Shown: positions 35,412 through 45,149 of the stretch, one piece after another
Numbering within the stretch: position 1 is the first letter of the stretch
How the letters are laid out: every line of letters begins with the position of its first letter
Source of the DNA: Cryptomeria japonica
Taxonomy: Eukaryota > Streptophyta > Pinopsida > Cupressales > Cupressaceae
DNA: 64,000 nucleotides
Assembly (NCBI RefSeq): GCF_030272615.1
Contig: NC_081407.1
Span: forward strand, 316,476,456 to 316,540,455
Direction: 5' to 3'
Made by a program: the position numbers and the translations under genes
The notes under the pieces: generated by a model
The model's database searches: none
What the model saw: the letters and a program-made list of their open reading frames with translations, nothing else
Told to the model about the DNA's origin: nothing

Positions 35412-35659
35412 GTTACAACAAACTCAATTCGGGCCAATGAAATAATTACAACATTTTGTCATGACCAATAGATAATAAGGGTAGGTGCCTCAAAGTTTGT
35501 ACCTTCATGGACGTGTCGAGCACGTTGCATCTAGACATGTTGATGTGGAACTTCTCTGATTGGCGGAGTAGTGAGTGGGATGCCACCTCAACTTTGCACT
35601 TGTGGACTCAATTCGTCATCATGAAGGGATGTTGAGAGATATCTCTTGATACTCAACAT

Positions 35660-35959
35660 TTCAAGTTCGCTCAAAGTAGTGGTGATGGGAAACATTGAGG
35701 TAACTAAGTCCTCCTTTCATCCTTGTTTGCTTGCCTTAGGGTGATTGTATGACTTTTCCATCGCGCTCCTTTGATCTCTTCATGTCTCCATGGTGTGGTG
35801 GGAATTGAGATTGTTCCTTCGTTGATACCCTTGTGCTTGCTTATGAAGTTTTCTTCTTGAACTTGCATGGTGGTGGAGTCTTGCAATCTTCCCTCTCTCC
35901 TTTCTTCAGGGTGTTGCTTTGCAATTTGTATCATCTTCGTTTCATATCTGCAAAACAAA
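35660..35959 (-). pseudogene. Decayed LTR exon with acceptor-like motif
   Basis: TTTGTTTTGCAG (35959-35948 on the minus strand) precedes a frame reading YETKMIQIAKQHPEERREGR and ENFISKHKGINEGTI. The latter is shared with the LTR at 60860 (ENFINKHKGIQEGDYI), so both descend from one coding segment. No function is recognised. Confidence 0.55.
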
Positions 35960-36059
35960 ACAAATATGGCATCAAATACACATAATATATAACCTTGATA
36001 GTTCTTTTAACTTGATATAGTCTTTGATTTTATGTGTTTTGCAGGTTTGGTAAGAGGAT

Positions 36060-37505
36060 TTAAAGAAAATATGCTCTTATGAAGGAGCACTTGAAGTTGT
36101 TTCTCGCTCCTAGAGAGGAGCACTTGAAGTTCGCTCCTAATGATGTGCACATGAAGTTCGTTCCAACCTTTCTGTTCATGAAGTTACCCTTAAACTTGTC
36201 TTTGAACTCGCTTTTACTCATTTCCCTACATTCTATGGGTTCTAACATTGAGTCTTTCCACCATTTATTGATGCAAACATGATAAAATGTCCTTAGGGAA
36301 GGCCTCGAGAGGAAATTCGCTCCAAATGGTGTGCACATGAAGTTTCCTTCACAAGGTGAGTACATGAAGTAACCTTCTATCTTGCCTATTCATCTTCTTA
36401 ACTCAAAATCACTCCTTCCAAGCATTAAATGAGTTCAAAGCAATGTTCTCATAAACAATCTTGCAAATTCACTCTTGATCACAGGCACATGAAGTTCGCT
36501 CTACTTGGCTTCATCATGAAGTTTGCTCCAACCTGGCTTGCACATGAAGTTCGCTCCCCCTGGCTTGCGCATGAAGTTCACTCCTATATGCTTGAAGATG
36601 AAGTTCGCGCCCCTTTCTTTAATTCATGAAATTCGCTCTCCTATCTCAATTCATGAAGTTCGCTCCCCTCTCTCAAGTCATGAAGTTCGCTCCCCTGGGC
36701 TTGAACATGAAATTTGCTCGTCTACCTCAAGTCATGAAGTTCGCTCTCCTTGGCCTGAACATGAAGTTCGCTCTCCCTAGCTTGAACATGAAGTTCGCTC
36801 TACTTGGCTTCATCATGAAGTTCACTCCAACCTGGCTTGCACGTGAAGTTCACTCCCCCTGGCTTGTACATGAAGTTCGCTCCCCCTGGCTAGCGCATGA
36901 AGTTCACTCTCCTATCTCAATTCATGAAGTTCGCTCCCCTCACTCAAGACATGAAGTTCGCTCCCTTGGGCTTGAACATGAAATTCGCTCCTCTACCTCA
37001 AGTCATGAAGTTCGCTCTCCTTGGTCTGAACATGAAGTTTGCTCTCCCTAGCTTGAACATGAAGGTCGCTCTCCTTGGCCAACACATGAAGTTCCTTTCA
37101 ACTCAAAACCATTCTTTCTAAAGACCAAACCGACTCAAGGTAATGTTCTTATAAACAATATTGCAAAATCAATCTTGATCTCATGCACATGAAATTCGCT
37201 ATTGGAGGCCATCACATGAAGTTCGCTCTCATAGGCCTGAACATGAAGTTCGCTCTCATGGGCCTGAACATGAAGTTCGCTCCCCCTACCTTGAACATGA
37301 AGTTTGCTCTCCCTTCCTTGAACATGAAGTTCGCTCTCCCTGCCTTGAACATGAAGTTTGCTCTCCTGGCCTTGGACATGAAGTTCGCTCCCCTAGGCTT
37401 GAACCTGAAGTTTGCTCCCCTGGGCTTGAACATGAAGTTCGCTCCCATGGGCTTTAAAAGGAAGTTTAGTCCCCTAGGCTTGAACACGAAGTTAAAACCA
37501 AAATG
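36060..37505 (-). repeat. 27-bp tandem repeat array (about 35 units)
   Basis: Units of the form ATGAAGTTCGCTCCCCTGGG plus CTTGAAC recur every 27 bp from about 36487 to 37480, with a gap near 37090-37185 and scattered units from 36080. A higher-order duplication of about 270-300 bp is visible (36627-36760 resembles 36898-37030). Because 27 is a multiple of 3, the repeats stay open in several frames; these frames are not taken as genes. Confidence 0.92.
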
Positions 37506-37619
37506 AACTCTCCCTTCATTACTTCATTGTTTCATCAATTCAATCCTTAGGTTTTTTAAGTTATCCTCGTCTACAAAATCATGCCAAACTTACCTCTTAA
37601 GGCCTAAATGCAAAATTCA

Positions 37620-38160
37620 CTCCTGTCAAAGGATACAAGAAATGGAATTCGCTCCAAAGGAGCACTTGAAGTGATTCTCAAAATCAACATTCTAACCCCC
37701 TTTGCTCACTTACATTCATTTTCCCAACTTCACTACATAATAGCATGCTCAACATGAGGTCTTAGGATGAATTTTCGCTCTGAGAGAGAGGCTCATGAAG
37801 TTAATTGAAATTTGACACTTAGTGTTTTCTCATTTGTCTTCCTCCATTCCATTAATTCAAGCTTGTTGAACTAGGCTTACGGTGTGGTCTAGGAGCACTT
37901 CACTCTCATCTAAGGGCAGTTGAAATGAAATTCGCTCCTCAAGAGGAGAACTTGAAGCATTTTCGCCCTCCTTAAGCACTTGAAGTTTGTGAAAATGTAC
38001 TCTTAAGTTACATCTCACTACTTCATACCTTAGTTCATGTTTCTATATACTATTAGACCTCAAAACTCACCTTGAATATGATTTTTCCTTCGACTTGAGG
38101 CAACAAGAATGAAATTCGCTCTAGGAGAGGGCACTTGAAGCTTCCCTATCTAGCATTGTC
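37620..38160 (-). repeat. Spaced GCTCC...GGAGC hairpin units
   Basis: Four units near 37645, 37770, 37935 and 38115 read GAAATTCGCTCC...GGAGCACTTGAAG or variants. The inner part folds (GCTCCAAAGGAGC; CGCTCCTCAAGAGGAG). Spacing of about 125-180 bp resembles the arrays at 42.4 and 55.5 kb. The 27-bp array probably grew from one such unit. Confidence 0.7.
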
Positions 38161-38344
38161 TCATTCATTCTTCGTTTGAACTCACAATGGGCTTTACTTC
38201 TCATGTGATCTAAACGTAATTGAAGGCTATCAAACTCACTCATTTCACACCTCACACAAGGCTATGAACCTAACCCCTGACCTCTTAACCAACTATACCC
38301 CTTTAATGCAAAGGCTAATAGCTAAGAACTCTAACACTATTTGA

Positions 38345-38406
38345 GAAAGCAGAAAAAAGTGGGGGTCCCCATTTGCAATGGGGCAATGTGTGAATACCTC
38401 ACAAGA
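38345..38406 (-). other. LTR-terminal hairpin motif (reverse)
   Basis: GGGGGTCCCCATTTGCAATG then GGGCAATGTGTGAATAC is the reverse complement of the family's 5' LTR tip, with the CCCCATTGCAAATGGGG hairpin intact. Confidence 0.85.
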
Positions 38407-38585
38407 CTTCCCTCTGCACATATTGATCAACTGAAACCTCCCACAGGTTCACCAAGTCCTACATCAACTAATCTTCTAGTGTTTCTTCCTCGGTGTCACC
38501 TTCCATTACTAGCACTTGCTATTCAAACAATCGACCCATTACTCCGCCATGCTTGTCGCCACTCTCAGGGTACTCTTAGTTTCCA

Positions 38586-38606
38586 AGTTTAGATTGGCAA
38601 TGACGC
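38586..38606 (-). promoter_or_regulatory. Primer binding site of the minus-strand Gypsy
   Basis: Minus strand reads TTTTGGCGTCATTGCCAATC directly after the LTR end (GAGTAAACA). It is close to the TGGCGCCGTTGCCGGGG primer site found in Athila/Tat-like Gypsy elements. Confidence 0.7.
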
Positions 38607-38924
38607 CAAAATGTTTACTCCCGAAAGGAATAGCTTTAACTTGCATGAAATAACAAAAAATAGAACATAACAGAACTAATACCAAAAGGTATTCAACACA
38701 TAACATGTCCAAAATGATATTCCTTTAATCACAAGTGTAATGTTTGTACATCATCACTATCCCGCTATTCTCGATACAACAACAATATAAATAGTACCAG
38801 ACGGCTGGTTAAGACTGCCAACCGTCCGCAACTAACATGACTCTCGGGAACTAATTACACTGCCATTATTAGCAAAACATAAACAAAGTATTATTTATTA
38901 CTAGCAGCATATTTTCCGTCTACA
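38607..38924 (-). repeat. 5' LTR (right copy) of the minus-strand Gypsy
   Basis: Pairs with 27507-27771. Its plus-strand right end is CCGTCTACA. Confidence 0.85.
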
Positions 38925-39485
38925 AGGACATCAAAGACATATTCCACATTTCCAAAGGACGTCAAGATGCACATACATAAGATGATTGCAACATGATGTC
39001 AAGAACTACAACAAGGAAATCAAAGTCAAGAAGGTTCAAAAGAAAGAAATGTTTCAAGATTCCAGTGTTGAGGATGGAAATGCATCACAAGTAGGAGAAT
39101 TCCCAAATGTCATGATGAAAAAGTGAAATGTGATCAAAGATGAATGATAGTTTCAGAAGAGTTGAGCAAAGTTAGAAAGTTGATCACCAAGATGATGCAA
39201 TTTGAGAATTTAAACCATCACAATCAGTCAAGAGCTTAGTAATGTTGAGCATCAAGAAATATCTACACTGAGGTGGCAACCGTTCATCAACAACCAATTT
39301 AGTGATGGCACGTTGACATGTCCAAGTTCAATGAACCTGACTCATCCTACGAGGACAACTATACATGTGGAAGGCACTAAATTCAATGTACCTAACCTCA
39401 TTTCTCATTGGTCCACATCCAAACGAGGACATGTGTCCAAAATGTTGTAATTTTCTCATTGGTCGAAGAGGTATCGGTTGTAACT

Positions 39486-39578
39486 AACCCTAATTAGGGT
39501 TTGTCTTGAATTATCTCGTCCATTGATTTCAAATCAATCTGGGCCATTCATTTGTAATTAGGAGCTCTATATAAGGCC
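39486..39578 (+). promoter_or_regulatory. Telobox palindrome and TATA box of the plus-strand giant LTR
   Basis: AACCCTAATTAGGGTT at 39486-39501 and CTCTATATAAGG at about 39566-39577, in the same order as in the other copies. Confidence 0.75.
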
Positions 39579-40361
39579 TAGTCTTCTCATTTGTGAAGGT
39601 TAATAGTTAACAGAGCAATAGTCAGAGAGTAGTTGATAGTTAGGAGTTAGAATAGTAGGAGGAGGAGGAGCTCAGAGATTGTTGCCAACGCTATGTTGGA
39701 ATAAATGTATGATTTTCATTGAAGATATGGTGGATCTTTTAGTATGAGTTTCAACATGTTGCATGGTTTCTATTTCTCAAGTTTTAGATTTGTTCATATG
39801 GAGTTGATTAGTTGAATGGAAGATCTTATTGTTAATTCATGGTGAAACCTACATGTTCATATCATTTGAAATTTGTTGATCATGGTTAGTCGAAACTTGA
39901 TTAAAAGCTTAATTTCAATTTCTCTATGCTCATTGTTCGTGGTGTTGATGTTCATAAGTGATGAAAATCATTTACGTACCCTTAGGAGATTGCACCATCT
40001 TTGTAGTTGTTTCCTCATGGCAAAGCAAATCTTGGTTTGGTTTCATCAAGTCAGCAATCATTTCTTGCATTGTTAGGTGGTCGCTTAGATTTCCTTAACC
40101 TTTCATCTTTTGTCTTTTATTTTCCAAAGTCAGTTCAGTTTCCACATTCCAGCAAAATGTAAGTCCCTTTCTGATTACCAGCATTATCACATCTAATCAT
40201 TGAATCTATCCACAATTTAAAGTCGATTGTTCGCATTCTAAACCTTGAAGTTGCCTTATTTGATCACATCCTTTTGCATATGAAGTTTCTTTGTTCAAGA
40301 GAGGATAGAATACTTAGTATTTTATTCTATGTTCAAAGTGTTGTAAAAAACACATCAACAC

Positions 40362-41900
40362 AACCTTTGAAGTACAATATGATAGATGTATGCAAACTTC
40401 CTCTTCAAATTTCCTCCACGAATCTGATCATACCCTTATTGAAGTCTTCAGAATAGTCTTTCACAAATCATGCATAAGTTCACAAATCTGATCATATGTT
40501 GCTCATAAGTCTGCTGTAGCATAACCTCAAATTCTGCCCTTAAAATGCTCTTATAATCTTCCTTAAATCCGCTCACGTGCTCTCATAAATCTGCTCGCAA
40601 TCTTCCATAAATCTGTTCGCATGCTCTCATAGATTTACTCATATAATCTTCCATAAATATACTTTCTATAATATTGCGCATAAATCCTTCACAAATTCTA
40701 CATATATACTTCTTAAAAGTCTTCTCTTCATATGTTTGGATCTTTTGGTGTATATATGATATCACTCTTTGTTGAATCCACACTTTCTATCTCTCACACA
40801 ATGCTCTCTTTATATCTTCCCAAGAGAGGCAATTTCATTTAGATACATCTCCTCTCACCTTTAAAACACAACCCTTCATTCCACATGCTAATTGCATCTC
40901 TTAATTAATAAATTTGATTATGTTTGAATGATATATCTTTATTCTCCATCACATCTCTTATTCCATTTCAATAAAATCATCTTCACAAGTCATACCCACA
41001 TCTTATATCTCTCTGTCTTAATGAAAAGATGCAATTCTTAGGAAAGAGACAACCCTTTGAATGAGTATGTTCTTTGATAAGAAACTTCTAAATACTAATC
41101 ACTGCCTTTGAACATTTTATTTATCTTCAAATATTTATTATGATCTTTATATATTTTTTCAACACACACTTCACATATTTCTTATGCCAATATATATATC
41201 TTCATATTCCTATGAAGAGATGTGATCCTTCTTAAAGGAGATGACCACTTGAATAGTCACAATTTCTCCTTAAAATTCTGCTATAAGTGCTTTCACAAAT
41301 CTGCATATCTTTCTTCTAGATCTGCAATATTCTTCATATTTCCTTCATAATTTTGCTCTTATTCCTCTTCAAGGGCCTGTTCTTCAAATCTGAATGATAT
41401 TCTTTTCTTGCTACTCACTCATCTTCTCCACATTTCACGATCACCTTTTATATCTTCATATCCTTGTGCCTATACATGAAAAGGGACATCTCTTTGAATA
41501 GTAACCTTTTGAAAAGGCATAACCTTTTGTTAACAATTTTTTATGTTGATTGCCTTTTAAAATGCTTTTATTTTCATACAAATCAATCTGATTTTGTATC
41601 TTCTTAAATTTGAATAATCTTCGTTCCAAAAAAAAAAACTTATTTTATTTCCTGTTGATGTTGAAACACAATTCTTCAAGGGAAACATCCATTGTTAACT
41701 GATTCCAATAAACTTACCAACAATCTTCAAGACACCTTTGACATCAATGACAACCTTCTAAAAATGTCAATGACAATCTTCTAACAATGTTGTCCATACA
41801 TCAATGATAATATGCTTAGACAACAAAACCCTTCTTGACACGACTTTGACATCAATGACAACTTCGACTTTGTACCTTTGACATTAATGATAGCAATCTT
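40362..41900. repeat. Degenerate repeat region, no gene
   Basis: At 40420-40680 loose repeats of CTCATAAATCTGCTCGCAATC type occur about every 35-45 bp. At 40800-41640 the sequence is AT-rich with no structure recognised. At 41690-41940, four or more copies of CTTTGACATCAATGACAA occur. No LTR ends were identified. The last block may overlap the 5' part of the LINE. Confidence 0.5.
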
Positions 41901-42020
41901 CATTAATATGCCTTTGACATCAATGACTATTTTTCCAATACAAATTATGTGCAAGACTTTATGGAAAATGTCCCTTCGATTGATAGGGGTGGAGAAGTGT
42001 TGTGACCATTTCACACATCG

Positions 42021-42045
42021 CCCCATCGCAAATGGGGACCCCCTC
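42021..42045 (+). other. LTR-terminal hairpin motif
   Basis: CCCCATCGCAAATGGGGACC follows ACACATCG within 25 bp of the LTR start, with stem CCCCAT(T)/AATGGGG. Confidence 0.85.
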
Positions 42046-42429
42046 TTTTTGCTTGTCTTTCGCTCGCTTTTGCTTTCGTTTTTTAGGGTTTTGTTAGTTA
42101 GTCGTCTGGATTTAGGGTCAAACCTTAGGGTTTTAAATTTTGTCTTTTCAAGCCAAAATCCAGTCGTTTTTTTTTGAGAGCTTTTGAGCTTCCTTTTCTA
42201 GGATGCAAATTTTGAATGCAATGAATTCGCCAAAATGGTCTAATTTTCAATTGGAATGTTAATGCAGAGCTTGAATTTGTCTAAGTGTTGACCGTCAATG
42301 TGAATTTTTGTCCGATTGAATATTTTGACCAAATTTTGACTTTTCTGAATTTTGATCCTGGGCATTGGAATTGATTTGTTTTCGCCTCATGAAGTGTTAA
42401 AATGTGAAAAATCTTGTTATTTTGGCCTG

Positions 42430-44232
42430 TAGGAGCAAAATCGCTCCTGTCCCTCACTGAAGGACGGGAGCTCATTTTCAAATATCTCATCGTCCCTGCA
42501 GAGTCCAGACAGATTTCAAGTTGGAAGTGATGGAGAACGGCAATATCTTTCCATTGAATATAAATTGAAGATTTTCATGAGCACAGAAATGCCTCCAAGA
42601 GGAAAATCGCTCCTGTCCCTCAGTGAAGGACCGGAGCTACAATTCAAATTTCCCCTTGTCCTTGCAAGATTTTGAAAACTTAACAATTTGAAAGGGTCCG
42701 AAGGAAGATACTTTGCCAAATGAATATAATTTGAGATGCAAAAACGAAGGAGAATGACCTATATTGACCAAATTGCTCCTGTCCCTCTCCAAGGGACCAG
42801 GGCGAGGTACCTTGTAGCTCTTGTCCCTCTCCCAGGGACCAGAGCGATTTCCTTCATTATGCAAAATCCAGACAAAGGTCAAGGCAAGTTTACGTTCAAA
42901 AACAAGGGAAAACATGAGATGAACGCATTGAATATAAATTGAAAATTTTTGGGACGTCCATAACAGTGTTAAATGCCTAGTTCGCTCTTGTCCCTCAGGA
43001 AGGGACCAGAGCGATTTTTGATATAATTGCTTTTCTTGCAAGGTTACAGATGATGTCGAGGCATGGACGAATGGAGTGAAGAGGGACGAATCCGTTGAAT
43101 ATAAACTTGGAACCTGGCAAAGTGAGGTAGTGGCCACAAGGGAAGGATCGCTCCTGTCCCTCTCCAAGGGACCAGGGCGATACATTGATGATAATACTCC
43201 CTATGCAAGTTCAAGGTCGTTCCTCCGAAGTTCAAGGTCGACACAAGTCAAGACAAGGTGGCGAGGGACATTTCAAGGCGTCTTCATCATGCGCAAACAC
43301 TCAAAGGACGTTAAAATGAAGAAATTGACACCCTATAACATAGATCGCTCCTGTCCCTCAGGAAGGGACCAGGGCGATGTTAGATGTATTGGCCATTTCA
43401 TGCAAAATTTACGTAAGGACAAGACGTTGCAATGTTTTAGAGGGTCCATGGTATGATAAAAAGATGATAAACAAGAGTTTTGAACGTGAAATGATCATCA
43501 TTTTGAGCATGGAAACTATATCGCCCCTGTCCCTCTCCAAGGGACCAGGGCGATTTGCTTTGGATTCCTCGTTTTGCTTCAAGTTCAAGCTAAGTCAAGA
43601 CGTCATAAGATAGCATATGGTCCAAGGCATCGTTTGAAGATAATTCGCAAGAGTGTTGAACGTCCAAACATCGCCAAATGATGTAAAAGCCTCACATCGC
43701 TCCTGTCCTTTGGACAAGGACCAGGGCGATATCATTAAAAACACTCACGTTCCTTCACGATCAAAGTTAGGCGAGGATAAGCGAGGCAAAGGACATCGTT
43801 TGGAAGACATTGCAAAGAAGATTGAAGTTTAAAATTGCCAAGGTCAAAGAGAAAATATGGATCGCTCCTGTCCCTCTCCAAGGGACAAGGGCGATGGTCC
43901 CTTTAAATACGTCCAAACACGTAATGAAGACAAATGGAATAAGCGCAAAAGGAATGAGCATAGGATGTTATTCGCCAACAATAAAAGATCGAAGTTAAAA
44001 GATGCAAGATAGACGTGGAAATTAGAAGATCGCTCCTGTCCTTTGGACAAGGACCAGGGCGATATGCACTTAAAGGACACCCATATACGCATGCAAGATG
44101 ATCAAATGCGAAGAACCTATCAAGATGATCGATTTTTAACGTGGAGATGAAGAAGATGGACGTAAAAAATGCAAAAAATCCAGACCAAGTAATGGATCGC
44201 TCCTGTCCCTCTCCAAGGGACCAGGGCGATGA
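42430..44232 (+). repeat. Twelve-unit palindrome array, about 170-bp period
   Basis: Units near 42431, 42608, 42772, 42811, 42984, 43148, 43343, 43521, 43696, 43861, 44029 and 44193 have ATCGCTCCTGTCCCT and AGGGACCAGGGCGAT arms around a 4-6 base loop (12 of 15 arm positions pair). In the units at 43696 and 44029 the inner stem changes from GTCCCT/AGGGAC to GTCCTT/AAGGAC, i.e. both sides together. The roughly 130-bp spacers are less conserved but often contain TTGAATATAAATTGAA. Confidence 0.93.
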
Positions 44233-44439
44233 GGTACGTCCCTTCCTTTTTTTTAGTTTTGGCGCCAAGTTAAACAATTCAAATTTTCCTTAAATGCTAA
44301 ATCGATTTAAAAAATTGAAAATCCATTTTTATTTAGCATTTAATATGGCGTTATCTTTTATTAATTATTTTTTGCCTTTATTAAAAATCGAAATTCTCAT
44401 TTAAAAAACGCAAGGCATTAATAATTAATTATTTAGTTA

Positions 44440-44600
44440 ATATAAAATCGATTTGAAGCGCCCAATTAGGCAAGTCGGCCTTGTTATTTTATTGCAAATC
44501 ATTTAAAAAACGGTTTTATTTGTCAAGTCGGCCTAAGGGGTGAAAGGATATGAGTGCCATTTATAAGGGGAGTGAAATGTTCATTTTCACATAATCATTT
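44440..44600 (+). promoter_or_regulatory. Candidate upstream promoter for the LTR ORF
   Basis: AGGCAAGTCGGCC, then GTCAAGTCGGCCTAAGGGG and CCATTTATAAGGGG (TATA at about 44559). The same arrangement occurs at about 25920-25975 in the plus-strand LTR (AAGTCGGC, GGCTATAAAGG) and, reversed and decayed, around 53890-53949. It lies about 590 bp before the ORF start, downstream of the hairpin array. Confidence 0.55.
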
Positions 44601-45149
44601 TTACCTTTCTTCATGCGAATCAAGAAGAGGCGAATATAGTGCGAAGTGTGTTCAAAGGTGGTGCGAATTTCATTCATCCAAGGGTGGCGCGTAGTTATCA
44701 AAAGGTGGTGCGAATTTGAAGACCACACCAAGGGCGAACTTGGAGATCCATCTAAGACCACGCCAAAGGCGAATTTGAAGATCATTTAAGACCACGTCTA
44801 AGGCAATACTTGAAGATCACGTTCTCTCCAGAGGTGGCGAAGTCGATTTTGAGGAAATCATATTGAAGATTATCTTATACCTCAAATTTTGCCTAGGCGA
44901 ATTTTGTTTTTTGCATTCTAGAGTTAGCTCTCTATCAAGGTATGGCGATTTAATTGTTATTGCTTTATTCATTCATCGTCATATTCCAAATTTTGAAATT
45001 TTGATTTTTGAATTTCTCTTAGCTCAATCGTTGTTTTTAGGAAATGATAACTCTAGAGACTTATCAAGAGGTTTCCTAAAAACTTTGTCTCTCTTATTCA
45101 CCGTTATTTATTGCAAAATCTATTTCTTATAATGAAATGTTGTGTAGGT
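44600..45149 (+). other. Leader with GGTGGTGCGAATTT repeats and possible intron
   Basis: Three to four repeats of GTGGTGCGAATTTGAAGA type (44655-44820). A donor-like ATCAAG/GTATGG at 44939/44940 and acceptor-like TTGTGTAG at 45147 would remove 208 bp and place the ATG two bases inside the next exon. GGTATGGCGA occurs at both junctions. Confidence 0.45.

Larger units (their letters stand above)
34459..38406 (-). repeat. Solo giant LTR (3.9 kb) with TSD CTTCC
   Basis: Plus-strand left end TGTTGATGTGTTTTTCATGC (the LTR 3' end reversed) and right end GATGTGTGAATACCTCACAAGA (the LTR 5' end reversed, last bases mutated). Perfect TSD CTTCC at 34454-34458 and 38407-38411. Read on the minus strand it contains: terminal hairpin, repeat arrays (38150-36060), acceptor-like motif, decayed exon (35947-35660), telobox palindrome (35394-35411), TATA (about 35325) and tail. 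No internal domain or second LTR, hence a solo LTR. Confidence 0.93.
27507..38924 (-). mobile_element. Minus-strand non-autonomous Gypsy element with short LTRs
   Basis: Homologous short LTRs lie at 27507-27771 and 38607-38924, both starting TGTTTACTC (plus strand). Reading on the minus strand, the 5' LTR (right) is followed by TTTTGGCGTCATTGCC, a GGCGCCGTTGCC-like primer site. The 3' LTR (left) is preceded by a TTTTTTGGTGGGG polypurine-like tract. Flanks share AGGA but not a perfect 5-bp TSD. No RT or integrase is visible. The interior encodes only a decayed long protein and is split by LTRs at 28715-32044 and 34459-38406. Confidence 0.8.
25641..40361 (+). mobile_element. Plus-strand giant LTR (3' portion), split by a Gypsy element
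   Basis: The downstream end AACACATCAACA at 40361 is the family's 3' LTR end. Segments 25641-27506 and 38925-40361 join around the 27507-38924 insertion. They match the same family in order: promoter-like AAGTCGGC...GGCTATAAAGG (about 25920-25975), leader, acceptor-like TTTGTTTTCAG at 27120, decayed exon, then GGATGGAAATGCATCACA, telobox at 39486-39501, TATA (CTCTATATAAGG, about 39567) and tail. The 5' end is not identified, so it may be a solo LTR or part of a larger element. Confidence 0.75.

Noticed and set aside
36429-37506. Open frames on both strands made of MKFAPLGLN-like nine-residue repeats
   Set aside because: They are produced by a 27-bp tandem repeat, which stays open in several frames on both strands; no start context or non-repeat domain.
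42430-44232. Regularly spaced repeats resembling a CRISPR array
   Set aside because: The locus is plant nuclear DNA, spacing is about 170 bp, spacers are partly related to each other, and there are no cas genes; it lies inside an LTR.
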